Shown: positions 15,618-24,132, counted from the stretch's first letter. The stretch is 25,922 bases of DNA from an uncultured Rubellimicrobium sp. (GCA_902805995.1 CADCUU010000229.1:1-25922), one strand, 5' to 3'. Program-made: numbers and translations. Notes: generated by a model not told the origin, from the letters alone.

Positions 15618-17018
15618 ATGCCCGACCGCTACCCCCGCGACCTGCGCGGCCATGGTGAGACACCGCCTGATGCCCAGTGGCCCGGCGGCGCCCGCGTGGC
15701 GATCAGCCTCGTCCTCAACTACGAGGAAGGGGGCGAGAACTCGATCCTTCACGGCGACGCTGCATCGGAGGCGTTCCTGAGCGACATCGCCGGGGCGAGC
15801 CCCTGGCCGGGGATGCGCCACTGGAACATGGAGTCGATCTACGACTACGGCGCGCGGGCCGGGTTCTGGCGGCTCCATCGGATGCTGCGTGACCTGCCCG
15901 TGACGATCTACGGCGTGGCCACCGCGCTCGCCCGCTCCCCCGAGCAGGTCGCCACCATGAAGTCCGCGGGCTGGGAGATCGCCTCCCATGGCCTGAAATG
16001 GGTCGAGCACAAGGACATGCTGGAGGAGGACGAGCGCGCCGTTATCGCCGAGGCCATCCGCCTGCATACGGAGGTGGTCGGTGTGGCTCCGCGTGGATGG
16101 TACACGGGGCGCTGCTCCGCCAACACCGTGCGGTTGACGGCGGAGACCGGGCAGTTCGACTGGATCAGCGACACCTATGACGACGACCTGCCCCACTGGA
16201 TCAATGTCGGCGCCCGCGACCAGCTCGTGATTCCCTACACGCTGGAGGCCAACGACATGCGATTCGCCGTGTCCCCCGGCTGGGTCACGGGGCGCGATTT
16301 CGGCGACTACCTCTGCGACAGCTTCGATATGCTGCACGAGGAAGGGGGGCGGATGATGTCCGTGGGCCTTCACTGCCGCCTCGTGGGACGGCCGGCCAAG
16401 GCGGCGGGCCTGCGGCAGTTCCTGAAGCACGCGCAGCAGAAGGGCGGGGCCTGGTTCGCCACCCGTGGCCAGATCGCCGCCCACTGGGCCGCGCATCACC
16501 CGCCCGAGGCGCGGGAGCGCCCGTCGGAGATGCACCGCAAGGCCTTTGTCGCGAAGTTCGGCGGGATCGTGGAGCATTCGCCCTGGGTCGCCGACCGCGC
16601 CTGGGCGCTGGAGCTAGGCCCCGCTCATGACAGCGCCACCGGCCTTGCCAACGCGCTCGCCCGCATCCTGCGCAACGCCTCGCCGGAGGAGCAGATGGGC
16701 GTGCTGCGCGCCCACCCGGACCTCGCGGGCAAGCTCGCGGCGGCCCGGCGCCTGACCTCCGATTCCTCCGCCGAGCAGGCCAGCGCGGGCCTTGATGCCC
16801 TCACCGACGAGGAGCGGGAGCGGTTCACCGCGCTCAACACGGCCTATGTGGACCGTCACGGATTCCCGTTCATCATCGCGGTCCGCGACAACACCAAGGC
16901 CGGCATCCTGAGCGCCTTCGAGCGCCGGATCGCGAACGACTCCGCCACCGAGTTCGCCGAGGCGCTGCGCCAGGTGGAACGCATCGCCGAACTGCGCCTG
17001 AAGGCCATCCTGCCATGA
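15618..17018 (+). CDS. puuE: Fused allantoinase PuuE and OHCU decarboxylase UraD
   Basis: 466 residues in two enzymes. Residues 1 to about 300 are a polysaccharide-deacetylase-fold allantoinase: VAISLVLNYEEGGENSILHGD (27-47), GWEIASHGLKWVEH (118-131), RGWYTGRCSANTVRL (159-173), WISDTYDDDLP (182-192). Residues from about 305 to 466 are OHCU decarboxylase: GGIVEHSPWVADRAW (315-329), LRAHPDLAGK (363-372, catalytic-type H366), SSAEQASAGL (383-392) and YVDRHGFPFIIAV (410-422). The C-terminal half makes (S)-allantoin from the UraH product and the N-terminal half opens it to allantoate, so one chain performs consecutive steps in reverse domain order. Similar fusions are known in proteobacteria. The stop overlaps the next start (ATGA), coupling it to allE. 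Confidence 0.95.
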   Translation: MPDRYPRDLRGHGETPPDAQWPGGARVAISLVLNYEEGGENSILHGDAASEAFLSDIAGASPWPGMRHWNMESIYDYGARAGFWRLHRMLRDLPVTIYGVATALARSPEQVATMKSAGWEIASHGLKWVEHKDMLEEDERAVIAEAIRLHTEVVGVAPRGWYTGRCSANTVRLTAETGQFDWISDTYDDDLPHWINVGARDQLVIPYTLEANDMRFAVSPGWVTGRDFGDYLCDSFDMLHEEGGRMMSVGLHCRLVGRPAKAAGLRQFLKHAQQKGGAWFATRGQIAAHWAAHHPPEARERPSEMHRKAFVAKFGGIVEHSPWVADRAWALELGPAHDSATGLANALARILRNASPEEQMGVLRAHPDLAGKLAAARRLTSDSSAEQASAGLDALTDEERERFTALNTAYVDRHGFPFIIAVRDNTKAGILSAFERRIANDSATEFAEALRQVERIAELRLKAILP

Positions 17019-17824
17019 CCTACGCATTCCCTCCCGGGGGCCTCCCCGAGCAGTCCGAGGACGCCGCCGGCAACCGGGCCGTCTTCACCACGGCCTATGC
17101 CTTCATCCCGGCCGCCGTGCAGCGTGACATCGTCACGAGCTTCTTCCCCGGCTGGGAGGGCACGCGCGCCTGGATCCTGGCCCGGCCCCTGTCGGGATTT
17201 GCCGAAACCTTCGCCCAATACGCCCTGGAGGTGCAGGCGGGCGGCGGCAGCGACGCGCCCGAGCCCGATCCCGCCGCCGAGGGCGTGCTGCTGGTGGCAG
17301 GGGGGGCCGGGGTCCTCGCCCTCGACGGCGCGGTGCACGAGCTTGTCGCCGGCAGCTACGCCTACCTGCCGCCGAGCACGCCGTGGTCGATCCGCGCCAC
17401 CTCTCCCCTGCGGCTTCACTGGATCCGCCGCCGCTATGTTCCGGCGCGCGGAGTGGGCCTTCCCACGGCGTTCGTGACCTCGGACGCCGAGATGCCGGTG
17501 CGGTGGATGGCGAACACCGATCTCTGGGGCACGACGCGCTTCGTGGAGCCCGAGGACCTGCGCCACGACATGCACGTCAACATCGTGACGTTCCGGCCCG
17601 GCGGCCGCATCCCCTTTGCGGAAACCCATGTCATGGAGCACGGGCTCTACGTCCTTGAAGGGACGGCGCGCTACCTCCTCAACACCGACTGGGTGGAGGT
17701 GGGCCCCGGCGACTTCATGTGGCTGCGCGCCTTCTGCCCGCAGGCCTGTGTGGCGACCGGCGACGGGCCGTTCCGCTACCTGCTTTACAAGGACGTGAAC
17801 CGGCATCCGGCGCTGACGCTGTGA
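17015..17824 (+). CDS. allE: (S)-ureidoglycine aminohydrolase, bicupin
   Basis: 269 residues with two cupin domains. The N-terminal cupin includes EGVLLVAGGAGVLALDGAVHE and YLPPSTPWSIRA. The C-terminal cupin has NIVTFRPGGRIPFAETHVME followed by HGLYVLEGTARYLLN, which supplies the usual Glu/His metal ligands, and ends near the YLLYKDVNRHP segment typical of the family. The enzyme, manganese-dependent in characterised members, releases ammonia from (S)-ureidoglycine to give (S)-ureidoglycolate, the substrate of the next gene. It overlaps puuE-uraD by four bases. Its own substrate comes from allantoate amidohydrolase, which is not encoded in this window. The name used in some genomes is ylbA. 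Confidence 0.93.
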   Translation: MTYAFPPGGLPEQSEDAAGNRAVFTTAYAFIPAAVQRDIVTSFFPGWEGTRAWILARPLSGFAETFAQYALEVQAGGGSDAPEPDPAAEGVLLVAGGAGVLALDGAVHELVAGSYAYLPPSTPWSIRATSPLRLHWIRRRYVPARGVGLPTAFVTSDAEMPVRWMANTDLWGTTRFVEPEDLRHDMHVNIVTFRPGGRIPFAETHVMEHGLYVLEGTARYLLNTDWVEVGPGDFMWLRAFCPQACVATGDGPFRYLLYKDVNRHPALTL

Positions 17825-17956
17825 AGATCGTCGTCGGGCATCCGCCGCCGAGGGAGAACAGGGCGGGAGCGTTGGTCCCTGCCTTGCCCCTTGTCGTGGC
17901 CCGACGCGAGCGCGCCTGGGCGGCGGCAGGACAACGTCCCCATGACCGGTGACCGC

Positions 17957-18445
17957 ATGACCGACATCCTCGCCGAACTCCTCACGCCCGAGGCCTTCGC
18001 CCCCTTCGGCGACGTGCTGGAGGCCGCAGGCTCGCCCGACCGGCTCATCAACCAGGGCCTCTGCGGGCGCTTCCACGACCGGGCGCGGCTCGACTTCGGG
18101 ACGGGGCGCGCGGGGATCAGCATCTTCCAGGCCGAGCCCCGCAGCCTGCCCTACCGGCTGGAGATGGTGGAGCGGCACCCCGAGGGCTCCCAAGCCTTCC
18201 TGCCCATGACGCAATCTCCCTTCCTCGTGGTCGTGGCCGAGGGTCGGGAGACCGTGCCGGGCCGCATCCGCGCCTTCCTGACCGCGCCGGGACAGGGGAT
18301 CAATCTCCTGCGGGGAACGTGGCACGGCGTCCTGACACCGCTCCATGCGCCGGGGCTGTTCGCGGTGGTGGACCGGATCGGGGAAGGGGCGAACCTCGAG
18401 GAGCACTGGCTCCCCGAGGCGCGGATGGTCTACGCGGCGGGTTGA
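17957..18445 (+). CDS. allA: Ureidoglycolate lyase
   Basis: 162 residues, the family length. LLTPEAFAPFGDVLEA near the N-terminus, LPYRLEMVERHPEGSQAFLP in the middle, and GINLLRGTWHGVLTPL near the C-terminus are the diagnostic segments of this cupin-like fold. It splits (S)-ureidoglycolate to glyoxylate and urea, the last step of the pathway. I chose the ATG at 17957 (GGTGA five bases upstream, family-like MTDILAELLTPEAF); the in-frame ATG at 17942 is possible. It lies 132 bases after allE, a gap in which I see no gene. Its last 16 bases overlap the 3' end of convergent map. Confidence 0.92.
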   Translation: MTDILAELLTPEAFAPFGDVLEAAGSPDRLINQGLCGRFHDRARLDFGTGRAGISIFQAEPRSLPYRLEMVERHPEGSQAFLPMTQSPFLVVVAEGRETVPGRIRAFLTAPGQGINLLRGTWHGVLTPLHAPGLFAVVDRIGEGANLEEHWLPEARMVYAAG

Positions 18446-19239
18446 TAGAAGATTCCGGCGGGCGAGGCGGTGAAGATATCCGCCCCCGAGCCGGTGATGC
18501 CGACCGAATGCTCGAACTGGGCGGAAAGCGACTTGTCCCGCGTCACGGCGGTCCAGTCGTCGGCCAGGACCTTGGTCTCCGGCCGGCCGAGGTTCACCAT
18601 GGGCTCGATGGTGAAGAACATCCCCTCCTCCAGCCGGGGCCCGGTGCCAGGGCGGCCGTAGTGAAGGACGTTCGGCGGCGCGTGGAAGACCCGGCCCAGG
18701 CCATGGCCGCAGAAGTCGCGGACGACGCTCATCCGGTTGCCTTCCACATGCGCCTGGATCGCGGCGCCGATGTCGCCGAAGGTGGCGCCGGGCCGCGCGG
18801 CCTCGATCCCCAGCATCAGCGCATCATGCGTGACCTGGATCAGGCGCTGCGCCTTCTTGGACGGCGTGCCGGCCACGTACATGCGCGACGTGTCGCCGTA
18901 CCAGCCGTCCACGATCACCGTGACGTCGATGTTCAGGACGTCCCCGTCCTTGAGCACCTTGTCGCCCGGGATGCCGTGGCAGACCACATGGTTCACCGAG
19001 ATGCAGGAGGCGTGCTGGTAGCCCTTGTAGCCGATCGTCGCCGACACGACGCCGCGCGCCTCGACCATGGCGGTGATGATGCGGTCGAGCTCGCCCGTGG
19101 TCTGGCCGGGCACGACATGCGGCCCGATCTCGTCCAGGATCGCGGCCGCGACGCGGCCCGCCACGCGCATGCCCTCGAAATCCGAGGGCTCGTGGATGCG
19201 GATCCCTTCGCGCGTCAGTCGTCCCCGTCGTTCGTCCAC
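18430..19239 (-). CDS. map: Methionine aminopeptidase type I
   Basis: 269 residues. All five metal ligands are present: D105 (NIDVT), D116 (YGDTSR), H179 (FCGHGLG), E212 (TIEPM) and E243 (FEHSVGI); H88 (VCHGIP) is the usual substrate-binding histidine. The enzyme removes the initiator methionine from new proteins. I chose the GTG at 19239, which gives the family-like DERRGRLTREGIRIHEPSDF and has GGAAGGACGA upstream; a very long in-frame extension to 19800 runs antisense through the divergent gene and is rejected. The 3' end overlaps allA by 16 bases. It diverges from the CinA-type gene across 123 bases. Confidence 0.95.
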   Translation of the reverse strand: MDERRGRLTREGIRIHEPSDFEGMRVAGRVAAAILDEIGPHVVPGQTTGELDRIITAMVEARGVVSATIGYKGYQHASCISVNHVVCHGIPGDKVLKDGDVLNIDVTVIVDGWYGDTSRMYVAGTPSKKAQRLIQVTHDALMLGIEAARPGATFGDIGAAIQAHVEGNRMSVVRDFCGHGLGRVFHAPPNVLHYGRPGTGPRLEEGMFFTIEPMVNLGRPETKVLADDWTAVTRDKSLSAQFEHSVGITGSGADIFTASPAGIFYQPAA

Positions 19240-19362
19240 TCGTCTCGTCCTTCCGCCTGATGAAGGGAAATAGGCACGGCCCGCACCGAGTTCCAGCCGC
19301 AAGACTGGAATGGGCCGGGGCGCACCCCTATACCTGAGGACCAGCACCAGCGCGAGGCCCCG
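19240..19362. promoter_or_regulatory. Divergent region between map and the CinA-type gene, with a stem-loop
   Basis: TTCCAG (19291-19296) pairs with CTGGAA (19305-19310), and GGCCC (19278-19282) with GGGCC (19312-19316) outside it. TATACC at 19329-19334 is a modest -10 for the plus-strand gene and sits about 30 bases before its ATG. No convincing -35 or map promoter is visible. Functional assignment rests mainly on position. Confidence 0.3.
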
Positions 19363-20085
19363 ATGTCGAATCCCACTGCCGCGATCCTCGTCATCGGGGA
19401 CGAGATCCTGTCGGGCCGCACCCGCGACTCCAACCTGCACTTCCTGGCGCAGGAGTTGACGCGCGTCGGCATCGACCTGCAGGAGGCGCGCGTGGTGTCG
19501 GACCGCCATGACCGGATCGTGGAGGCGGTGCGGGCGCTGTCCGGGTCGCATGACCACGTCTTCACCTCGGGCGGGATCGGTCCCACGCATGACGACATCA
19601 CCGCCGACGCTGTGGCCGAGGCCATGGGGGCCGCCTTGGGCGTGCGAGATGACGCGCTTGGGGTCCTGAAGGCGCATTACGACCGCATGGGCACGGAGAT
19701 GAACGAGGCGCGGCTCCGCATGGCCCGCGTGCCCGAGGGCGCGACGCTCATCGACAACCCGGTCAGCGCCGCGCCGGGGTTTTCGATCCGCAACGTGCAT
19801 GTGATGGCGGGCGTGCCACGCATCTTCGAGGCGATGGTCGCTGGGCTCCTGCCGCGGCTTACCGGGGGAACGCCGCTCCTGTCGCTGAGCTACCGCATCC
19901 AGAAGGGGGAGGGGGAGATCGCGGGACCGCTGGCGCAGTTGGCGGGCGACTACCCGGACCTCTCCATGGGGTCCTATCCGTTCAACGCGGGCGGCAGCTT
20001 CGGTGCCAACATCGTGATCCGCGGCCCCGACGGCGCCCGCGTCAACGAGGCGATGACCCGCCTCGCCGCCATCTTCCCCGAATGA
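19363..20085 (+). CDS. MoaB/Mog-fold CinA N-terminal domain protein (COG1058 type)
   Basis: 240 residues. VIGDEILSGRTRDSN (10-24) and VFTSGGIGPTHDDIT (66-80) are the molybdopterin-binding-fold signatures shared by CinA and MoaB/MogA. The chain stops after this domain plus a short C-terminal extension; the PncC (NMN amidohydrolase) half of full-length CinA is absent. Stand-alone proteins of this type are commonly labelled molybdopterin-binding or competence/damage-inducible A, and some CinA domains hydrolyse ADP-ribose or related pyrophosphates. I cannot say which applies. GAGG lies about six bases before the ATG. Its ATGA stop/start overlap couples it to the OmpA-family gene, an unusual partner. 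Confidence 0.86.
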   Translation: MSNPTAAILVIGDEILSGRTRDSNLHFLAQELTRVGIDLQEARVVSDRHDRIVEAVRALSGSHDHVFTSGGIGPTHDDITADAVAEAMGAALGVRDDALGVLKAHYDRMGTEMNEARLRMARVPEGATLIDNPVSAAPGFSIRNVHVMAGVPRIFEAMVAGLLPRLTGGTPLLSLSYRIQKGEGEIAGPLAQLAGDYPDLSMGSYPFNAGGSFGANIVIRGPDGARVNEAMTRLAAIFPE

Positions 20086-21014
20086 TTCGTAGGGCGTGGC
20101 GCCTCGCGTTCCTTTCGCTGCTGGCCCAACCCGGCTTGGCCCTGACGCTGGAGCCGCCCGGGTCCCCCGTTCGCGTCCTGCAGGAGTCGGAGCCCCTGGG
20201 CGACCATGCGCTGGCCACTGGCCCCTGGGCCGAGGGGACCCTGCCGAGCCGGACCGTCGAAGGCGTCATCACGCGGGAGATCTTCCAGACCGACATGCCG
20301 GGGGCCACGACGCTCCAGCTTCTGGAGCCCCTGAGGGAGCAGTTGGCCCAGCAGGGCTTTGGCACGTTGCTGGACTGCGAGGGCGAGGCTTGCGGAGGGT
20401 TCGACTTCCGGGCGGCCATCGAGGTCCTGCCGCCGCCCGGCATGTTCGTGGACCTCGCCGACTTTCGCTATCTGTCTGCGGAGCGGGAAGGCGAGGCCGT
20501 GAGCCTTCTGGTGAGCCGGAGCGCCGCCAAGGGGTTTGTCCAGGTCATCCATGTGGAGCAGGCCGAGGCGCCGCCGACGACTGAGGCCCCCGCAGGTCCT
20601 GCCGCCCCCGAGCCCGCCGCCCCGCAGGTGGCCGTACCGGAGGATGGGTTCGCCGCGCGCCTTGAGGGGGAGGGCCGCGTGGTGCTGGGGGGGCTCGCCT
20701 TCCTGTCGGGCTCCGCCGAACTCGCCCCCGGCGGGGAGGCCGCGCTGGAGGAGTTGGCGGCCTATCTCGCGGCCGACCCGTCCCGCCGCGTGGCCCTTGT
20801 GGGGCACACCGATGCGCAGGGCTCGCTTCCGGGCAACATCGCCCTGTCGAAGCAGCGCGCCGAGGCGGTCGCGGACCGGCTCGTGGCCGCGCATGGCGTG
20901 GCGCGCGCGCAGGTGCAGGCCGAGGGGATGGGTTGGCTCGCCCCCCTCGCCACCAATCTCACGCCCGAGGGGCGCGAGGCGAACCGGCGGGTCGAGGCGG
21001 TGGTGCTGCCCTGA
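20082..21014 (+). CDS. OmpA-family protein with an N-terminal DUF4892-like domain
   Basis: 310 residues. A signal peptide (1-20, ending GLA) leads to a domain of about 30-160 with LDCEGEACGGFDF (97-109), whose two cysteines (99, 104) could pair; the arrangement resembles DUF4892 proteins, though this is from memory of pattern. A Pro/Ala linker (about 162-186) follows. Residues about 198-310 are an OmpA-like peptidoglycan-binding domain with LSGSAELAPGGEAAL, VALVGHTDAQGSLPGNIALS (237-256) and REANRRVEAVV at the C-terminus. No lipobox or beta barrel is seen, so it is probably a soluble periplasmic protein that binds the cell wall. It is coupled by ATGA to the CinA-type gene and converges on a LysR gene 18 bases away. 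Confidence 0.85.
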   Translation: MIRRAWRLAFLSLLAQPGLALTLEPPGSPVRVLQESEPLGDHALATGPWAEGTLPSRTVEGVITREIFQTDMPGATTLQLLEPLREQLAQQGFGTLLDCEGEACGGFDFRAAIEVLPPPGMFVDLADFRYLSAEREGEAVSLLVSRSAAKGFVQVIHVEQAEAPPTTEAPAGPAAPEPAAPQVAVPEDGFAARLEGEGRVVLGGLAFLSGSAELAPGGEAALEELAAYLAADPSRRVALVGHTDAQGSLPGNIALSKQRAEAVADRLVAAHGVARAQVQAEGMGWLAPLATNLTPEGREANRRVEAVVLP

Positions 21015-21032
21015 GGCTGGCCACCCGAGGGC

Positions 21033-21938
21033 TCACCAGTTGTCGGGGCCCTTGTCGGCGAAGGATTCCACAAGAAAGTCGATAAAGGCACGTACCTTGG
21101 GCTGGGTGAAGCGGCCCGGCGGGTAGACGGCGTAGATGCCCTGCACCTCCACCGGTAGACCGGGGATTGCTTCCTCCACGAGGCCCTTGGCCATTGCATC
21201 TGCGTAAAGGAACGAGGGCAGGTAGGCGATCCCGAGGCCCGAGATGCAGGCGTTGAGGAGAGACTGCCCGTCGTTCACCGTGAGCCAGCCCACGGTCCGG
21301 ACCTGACGCTTCTCCCCCGAAGGGGCGGTGATCTTCCAGACGGCGGAGTTCACCTGGTTGGAGTAGTGCAGGAGCTTGTGCTCGTTGAGGTCGTCGATCT
21401 TCTCGGGCCGGCCGTACTGGGCGAAGTAGGCGGGCGAGGCGATCATCTTCTTGGTCGTCTCGGCGAGCTTTCGGGCGCGGAGGGTCGAATCCTCCAGGTC
21501 CCCGATGCGGATCGCCATGTCGAAGCCTTCGGAGATCAGCTCCACATAGCGGTTGTTGAGCACCATGTTCACGGTGATGCCCGGGAATTCCTGAAGGAAC
21601 TCCCCCAGGACAGGGCTGAGGTGGTTGACCCCGAAGTCCGTCGCGACCGAGATCCGCAGGAGGCCCGAGGGCGCGGTCTGCATGGAGGTGACGAGGGCGT
21701 CGGCTTCGCCTGCGTCGTTGAGGACGCGGCGCGCGCGGTCATAGTAGGCGAGGCCGATCTCCGTCGGCGACACCCGGCGCGTGGTGCGGTTGAGGAGCCG
21801 TGCCCCCAGCCGCGCCTCCAGCGCCGACACATGCTTGGAGACGGCGGACTTGGAGATGCCCATCTTCTTCGCAGCGTCGGTGAAACCCCCCTGATCCACA
21901 ACTGTGGCAAAGGCCTCCATCTCGGTCAGGCGGTCCAT
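21033..21938 (-). CDS. LysR family transcriptional regulator
   Basis: 301 residues. The winged HTH occupies about 1-60 (MDRLTEMEAFATVVDQGGFT, then AAKKMGISKSAVSKHVSALE and LLNRTTRRVSPTEIG), and the periplasmic-binding-like effector domain runs from about 90 to 295. I chose the ATG at 21938, with AAGGAG seven to ten bases upstream, over one 12 codons earlier. Members of this subgroup (with RTTRRVSPTEIG and a CISGLGIAYLPS segment) are widespread and their ligands are usually unknown. It lies 119 bases downstream of the FadH-type gene on the same strand, and its target cannot be read from context. Confidence 0.95.
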   Translation of the reverse strand: MDRLTEMEAFATVVDQGGFTDAAKKMGISKSAVSKHVSALEARLGARLLNRTTRRVSPTEIGLAYYDRARRVLNDAGEADALVTSMQTAPSGLLRISVATDFGVNHLSPVLGEFLQEFPGITVNMVLNNRYVELISEGFDMAIRIGDLEDSTLRARKLAETTKKMIASPAYFAQYGRPEKIDDLNEHKLLHYSNQVNSAVWKITAPSGEKRQVRTVGWLTVNDGQSLLNACISGLGIAYLPSFLYADAMAKGLVEEAIPGLPVEVQGIYAVYPPGRFTQPKVRAFIDFLVESFADKGPDNW

Positions 21939-22002
21939 CCTTGCTCCTTCACGTCCGGGCATTGGGCCAGACACTGGGGTTCAAATCCGGCACGATTGAG
22001 AC

Positions 22003-22014
22003 TGTCGCCCGACA
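22003..22014. promoter_or_regulatory. Perfect inverted repeat upstream of the LysR gene, candidate operator
   Basis: TGTCG and CGACA flank a CC centre, 65 bases upstream of the LysR start. Autoregulatory sites often lie here, but LysR sites usually follow T-N11-A with longer arms, so identity is uncertain. A five-base hairpin AAATC/GATTT overlaps its edge (22014-22027) and could be a weak stop for the upstream gene. Confidence 0.25.
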
Positions 22015-22057
22015 AATCAGGGGATTTCCATGGCATTGTCCGGTGAAGTGGAACGGC

Positions 22058-24067
22058 CTAGAGCGTTGCGGCCAGCCGGGTGCCCTGGTCGATGGCGCGC
22101 TTGGCGTCGAGCTCGGCCGCGATATCGGCGCCGCCGATCACATGCACCTCCCGGCTGAGGGCGAGGAGCGCTTGCGCAAGGCCCCGTTCGCTGTCCTGGC
22201 CCGCGCAAAGGACGACCGTGTCGGCGGGGATCAGCACGGCCTCTCCGTTTAGGCGGACGCGGATGCCCTCGGGGGTGATCTCCTCGTAGGTCGCGCCGCC
22301 CAGCATCCGCACACCCTTCATGGCGAGGGAGGCGCGGTGGATCCAGCCCGTCGTCCGCCCGAGCCGCCGCCCCGGTTTCTCGGGCCGGCGCTGGAGGAGC
22401 GTAATCTCGCGCAGCGGCGGCGCGGGCTGCGCGCCGTCGGGGGACAGGCCGCCGGGGGTCTGGCCTGGGTCGCCCACGCCCCATTCGGCGAGCCACTCCG
22501 GTAGATCGAGCGTCGGGCTGTCGCCGGTCACCAGGAACTCGGCCACGTCGAAGCCGATGCCGCCCGCCCCGATCACCACGACCCGGGCGCCTGCCGTCGC
22601 GCGGCCTGCAAGGAGGTCGGCGTAGGTGACGACATGGGCCAAGCCCTGGCCGGGGATCATGGGGTCGCGGGGGCGCACGCCGGTGGCGACGATCACCTCG
22701 TCGAACCCGGCCAGGTCCTCGGGCGTGGCGTCCTGGCCGAGCCGCAGGTCGATTCCGCGCCGTTCGACCATGGTCGCGAACCAGTCGATCAGGGGGCCGA
22801 ACTCCTCCTTCCCGGGGACAGCGTAGGCGAGGTGGAGCTGGCCGCCGATCCGGGTGTCGCGCTCAAACAGCGTGACGTGGTGGCCGCGTTCGGCCGCCGT
22901 GAGGGCCGCCGAGAGGCCCGCCGGGCCTGCGCCCACGACCGCGATGCGCTTTGGGGCGACGGCGGGGGTCACGACCAACTCCGTCTCGTGGGCGGCGCGG
23001 GGGTTCACGAGGCAGGTCGCGACCTTACCCGAAAAGGTGTGGTCGAGGCAGGCCTGGTTGCAGGCGATGCAGGGGGCGATCTCCCTTGCGCGGTCTGTGG
23101 CGGCCTTGGCCACGAAGTCGGGGTCGGCGAGGAAGGGGCGCGCGAGGCTCACGAGGTCGGAGTCGCCCCGGGCCAGCACCTCCTCGCAGACTTCGGGCGT
23201 GTTGAGGCGGTTGGAGGCGATGACCGGGATCGTGACCTCGCGCCGCAGCCGGGCGGTGAGCCAGGTCCAGGCGCCCCGGGGGACGGATGTGGCGATGGTC
23301 GGCACCCGCGATTCGTGCCAGCCGATGCCGGAGTTGAGCGCGTCGGCCCCGGCGGCCTGCACGGCGCGGGCCAGCGTCACGACGTCGTCCCAGGCCTGCC
23401 CGCCCTCCACGAGGTCGATGAGGGAGATGCGGTAGATGAGGGCGAGGTCGGGGCCGAGCGCCGCGCGGACCCGGCGCACCACGTCGAGCGGCAGGCGCAT
23501 CCGGTTTTCCAGGGAGCCGCCCCAGCCGTCCGTGCGGCGATTGGTGCGGGCGCTCAGGAACTGGTTGAGGAAGTAGCCCTCGGAGCCCATCACCTCCACG
23601 CCGTCGTAGCCGGCCTCTCTCGCACGGTGGGCGGCGGTGGCGATTGCGGCCACCTGCGCCTCGATGCCTTCGGCGTCGAGTTCCCGGGGCGGGAAGGGGC
23701 TGATGGGGGATTTGAGCGCCGAGGGGGCCACCGCGTCGGGGCTGTAGGCGTAGCGCCCGGCGTGGAGGATCTGCATCGCGATCCGCCCGCCCGCCGCATG
23801 GACCGCGTCCGTCACCCGGCGGTGGTTCGCGATGTCCTGGTCGGAGAAGAGGCCCGAGGCGCCGGGAAAGACGCCCCCTTCGCGGTTCGGGGCCATTCCC
23901 CCGGTGACGATGAGCCCCGCCGTGGCCCGCGCCGCGTAGAAGGCGGCGACCCGGTCCCAGTCGCCCCGTTCCTCCAGCCCCGTATGCATGGAGCCCATGA
24001 TCACCCGGTTGGGGAGATCGAGGGCGCCAAGGCGGATCGGGGACAGGAGATGCGGGTAGGCCGTCAT
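22058..24067 (-). CDS. fadH: NADPH-dependent 2,4-dienoyl-CoA reductase (FadH type, Old Yellow Enzyme family)
   Basis: 669 residues, matching E. coli FadH (about 672). The N-terminal FMN barrel begins LLSPIRLGALDLPNRVIMGS; GSEGYFLNQFLSARTNRRTD holds Y165 and GIGWHESRVPTI holds H251, equivalents of the FadH catalytic pair. A 4Fe-4S site is formed by C333, C336, C340 and C352. The C-terminal flavoprotein half has the FAD motif VVGAGPAGLSAAL (377-389) and a second nucleotide site VVVIGAGGIGFDVAEFL. The enzyme removes 2,4-double bonds during beta-oxidation of unsaturated fatty acids. AAGGGG precedes the ATG at 24067. Related OYE fusions act on trimethylamine or other enones, but the catalytic residues and length favour FadH. 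Confidence 0.88.
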   Translation of the reverse strand: MTAYPHLLSPIRLGALDLPNRVIMGSMHTGLEERGDWDRVAAFYAARATAGLIVTGGMAPNREGGVFPGASGLFSDQDIANHRRVTDAVHAAGGRIAMQILHAGRYAYSPDAVAPSALKSPISPFPPRELDAEGIEAQVAAIATAAHRAREAGYDGVEVMGSEGYFLNQFLSARTNRRTDGWGGSLENRMRLPLDVVRRVRAALGPDLALIYRISLIDLVEGGQAWDDVVTLARAVQAAGADALNSGIGWHESRVPTIATSVPRGAWTWLTARLRREVTIPVIASNRLNTPEVCEEVLARGDSDLVSLARPFLADPDFVAKAATDRAREIAPCIACNQACLDHTFSGKVATCLVNPRAAHETELVVTPAVAPKRIAVVGAGPAGLSAALTAAERGHHVTLFERDTRIGGQLHLAYAVPGKEEFGPLIDWFATMVERRGIDLRLGQDATPEDLAGFDEVIVATGVRPRDPMIPGQGLAHVVTYADLLAGRATAGARVVVIGAGGIGFDVAEFLVTGDSPTLDLPEWLAEWGVGDPGQTPGGLSPDGAQPAPPLREITLLQRRPEKPGRRLGRTTGWIHRASLAMKGVRMLGGATYEEITPEGIRVRLNGEAVLIPADTVVLCAGQDSERGLAQALLALSREVHVIGGADIAAELDAKRAIDQGTRLAATL

Positions 24068-24132
24068 GCGCCCCTTATGACGCAGGGGCCGGGGCGCATC
24101 ACGAAGAACGCGGCGTCAGACCGGTGGGCAGG

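Noticed and set aside
17825..17956. Possible small gene or longer AllA N-terminus in the allE-allA gap
   Set aside because: The only in-frame extension (from 17891) reads MSWPDASAPGRRQDNVP, unlike the family, and no ribosome binding site or other coding signal is evident.
18430..19800. 456-codon reading of map with a long N-terminal extension
   Set aside because: The extension is antisense to the CinA-type gene and is unlike any Map; the GTG at 19239 gives the family N-terminus.
21974..21996. tRNA T-arm-like GGGTTCAAATCC in the fadH-LysR gap
   Set aside because: The flanking bases form at most two of the five T-stem pairs, and no anticodon or acceptor arm can be drawn around it, so it is neither a tRNA nor a clear tRNA remnant.
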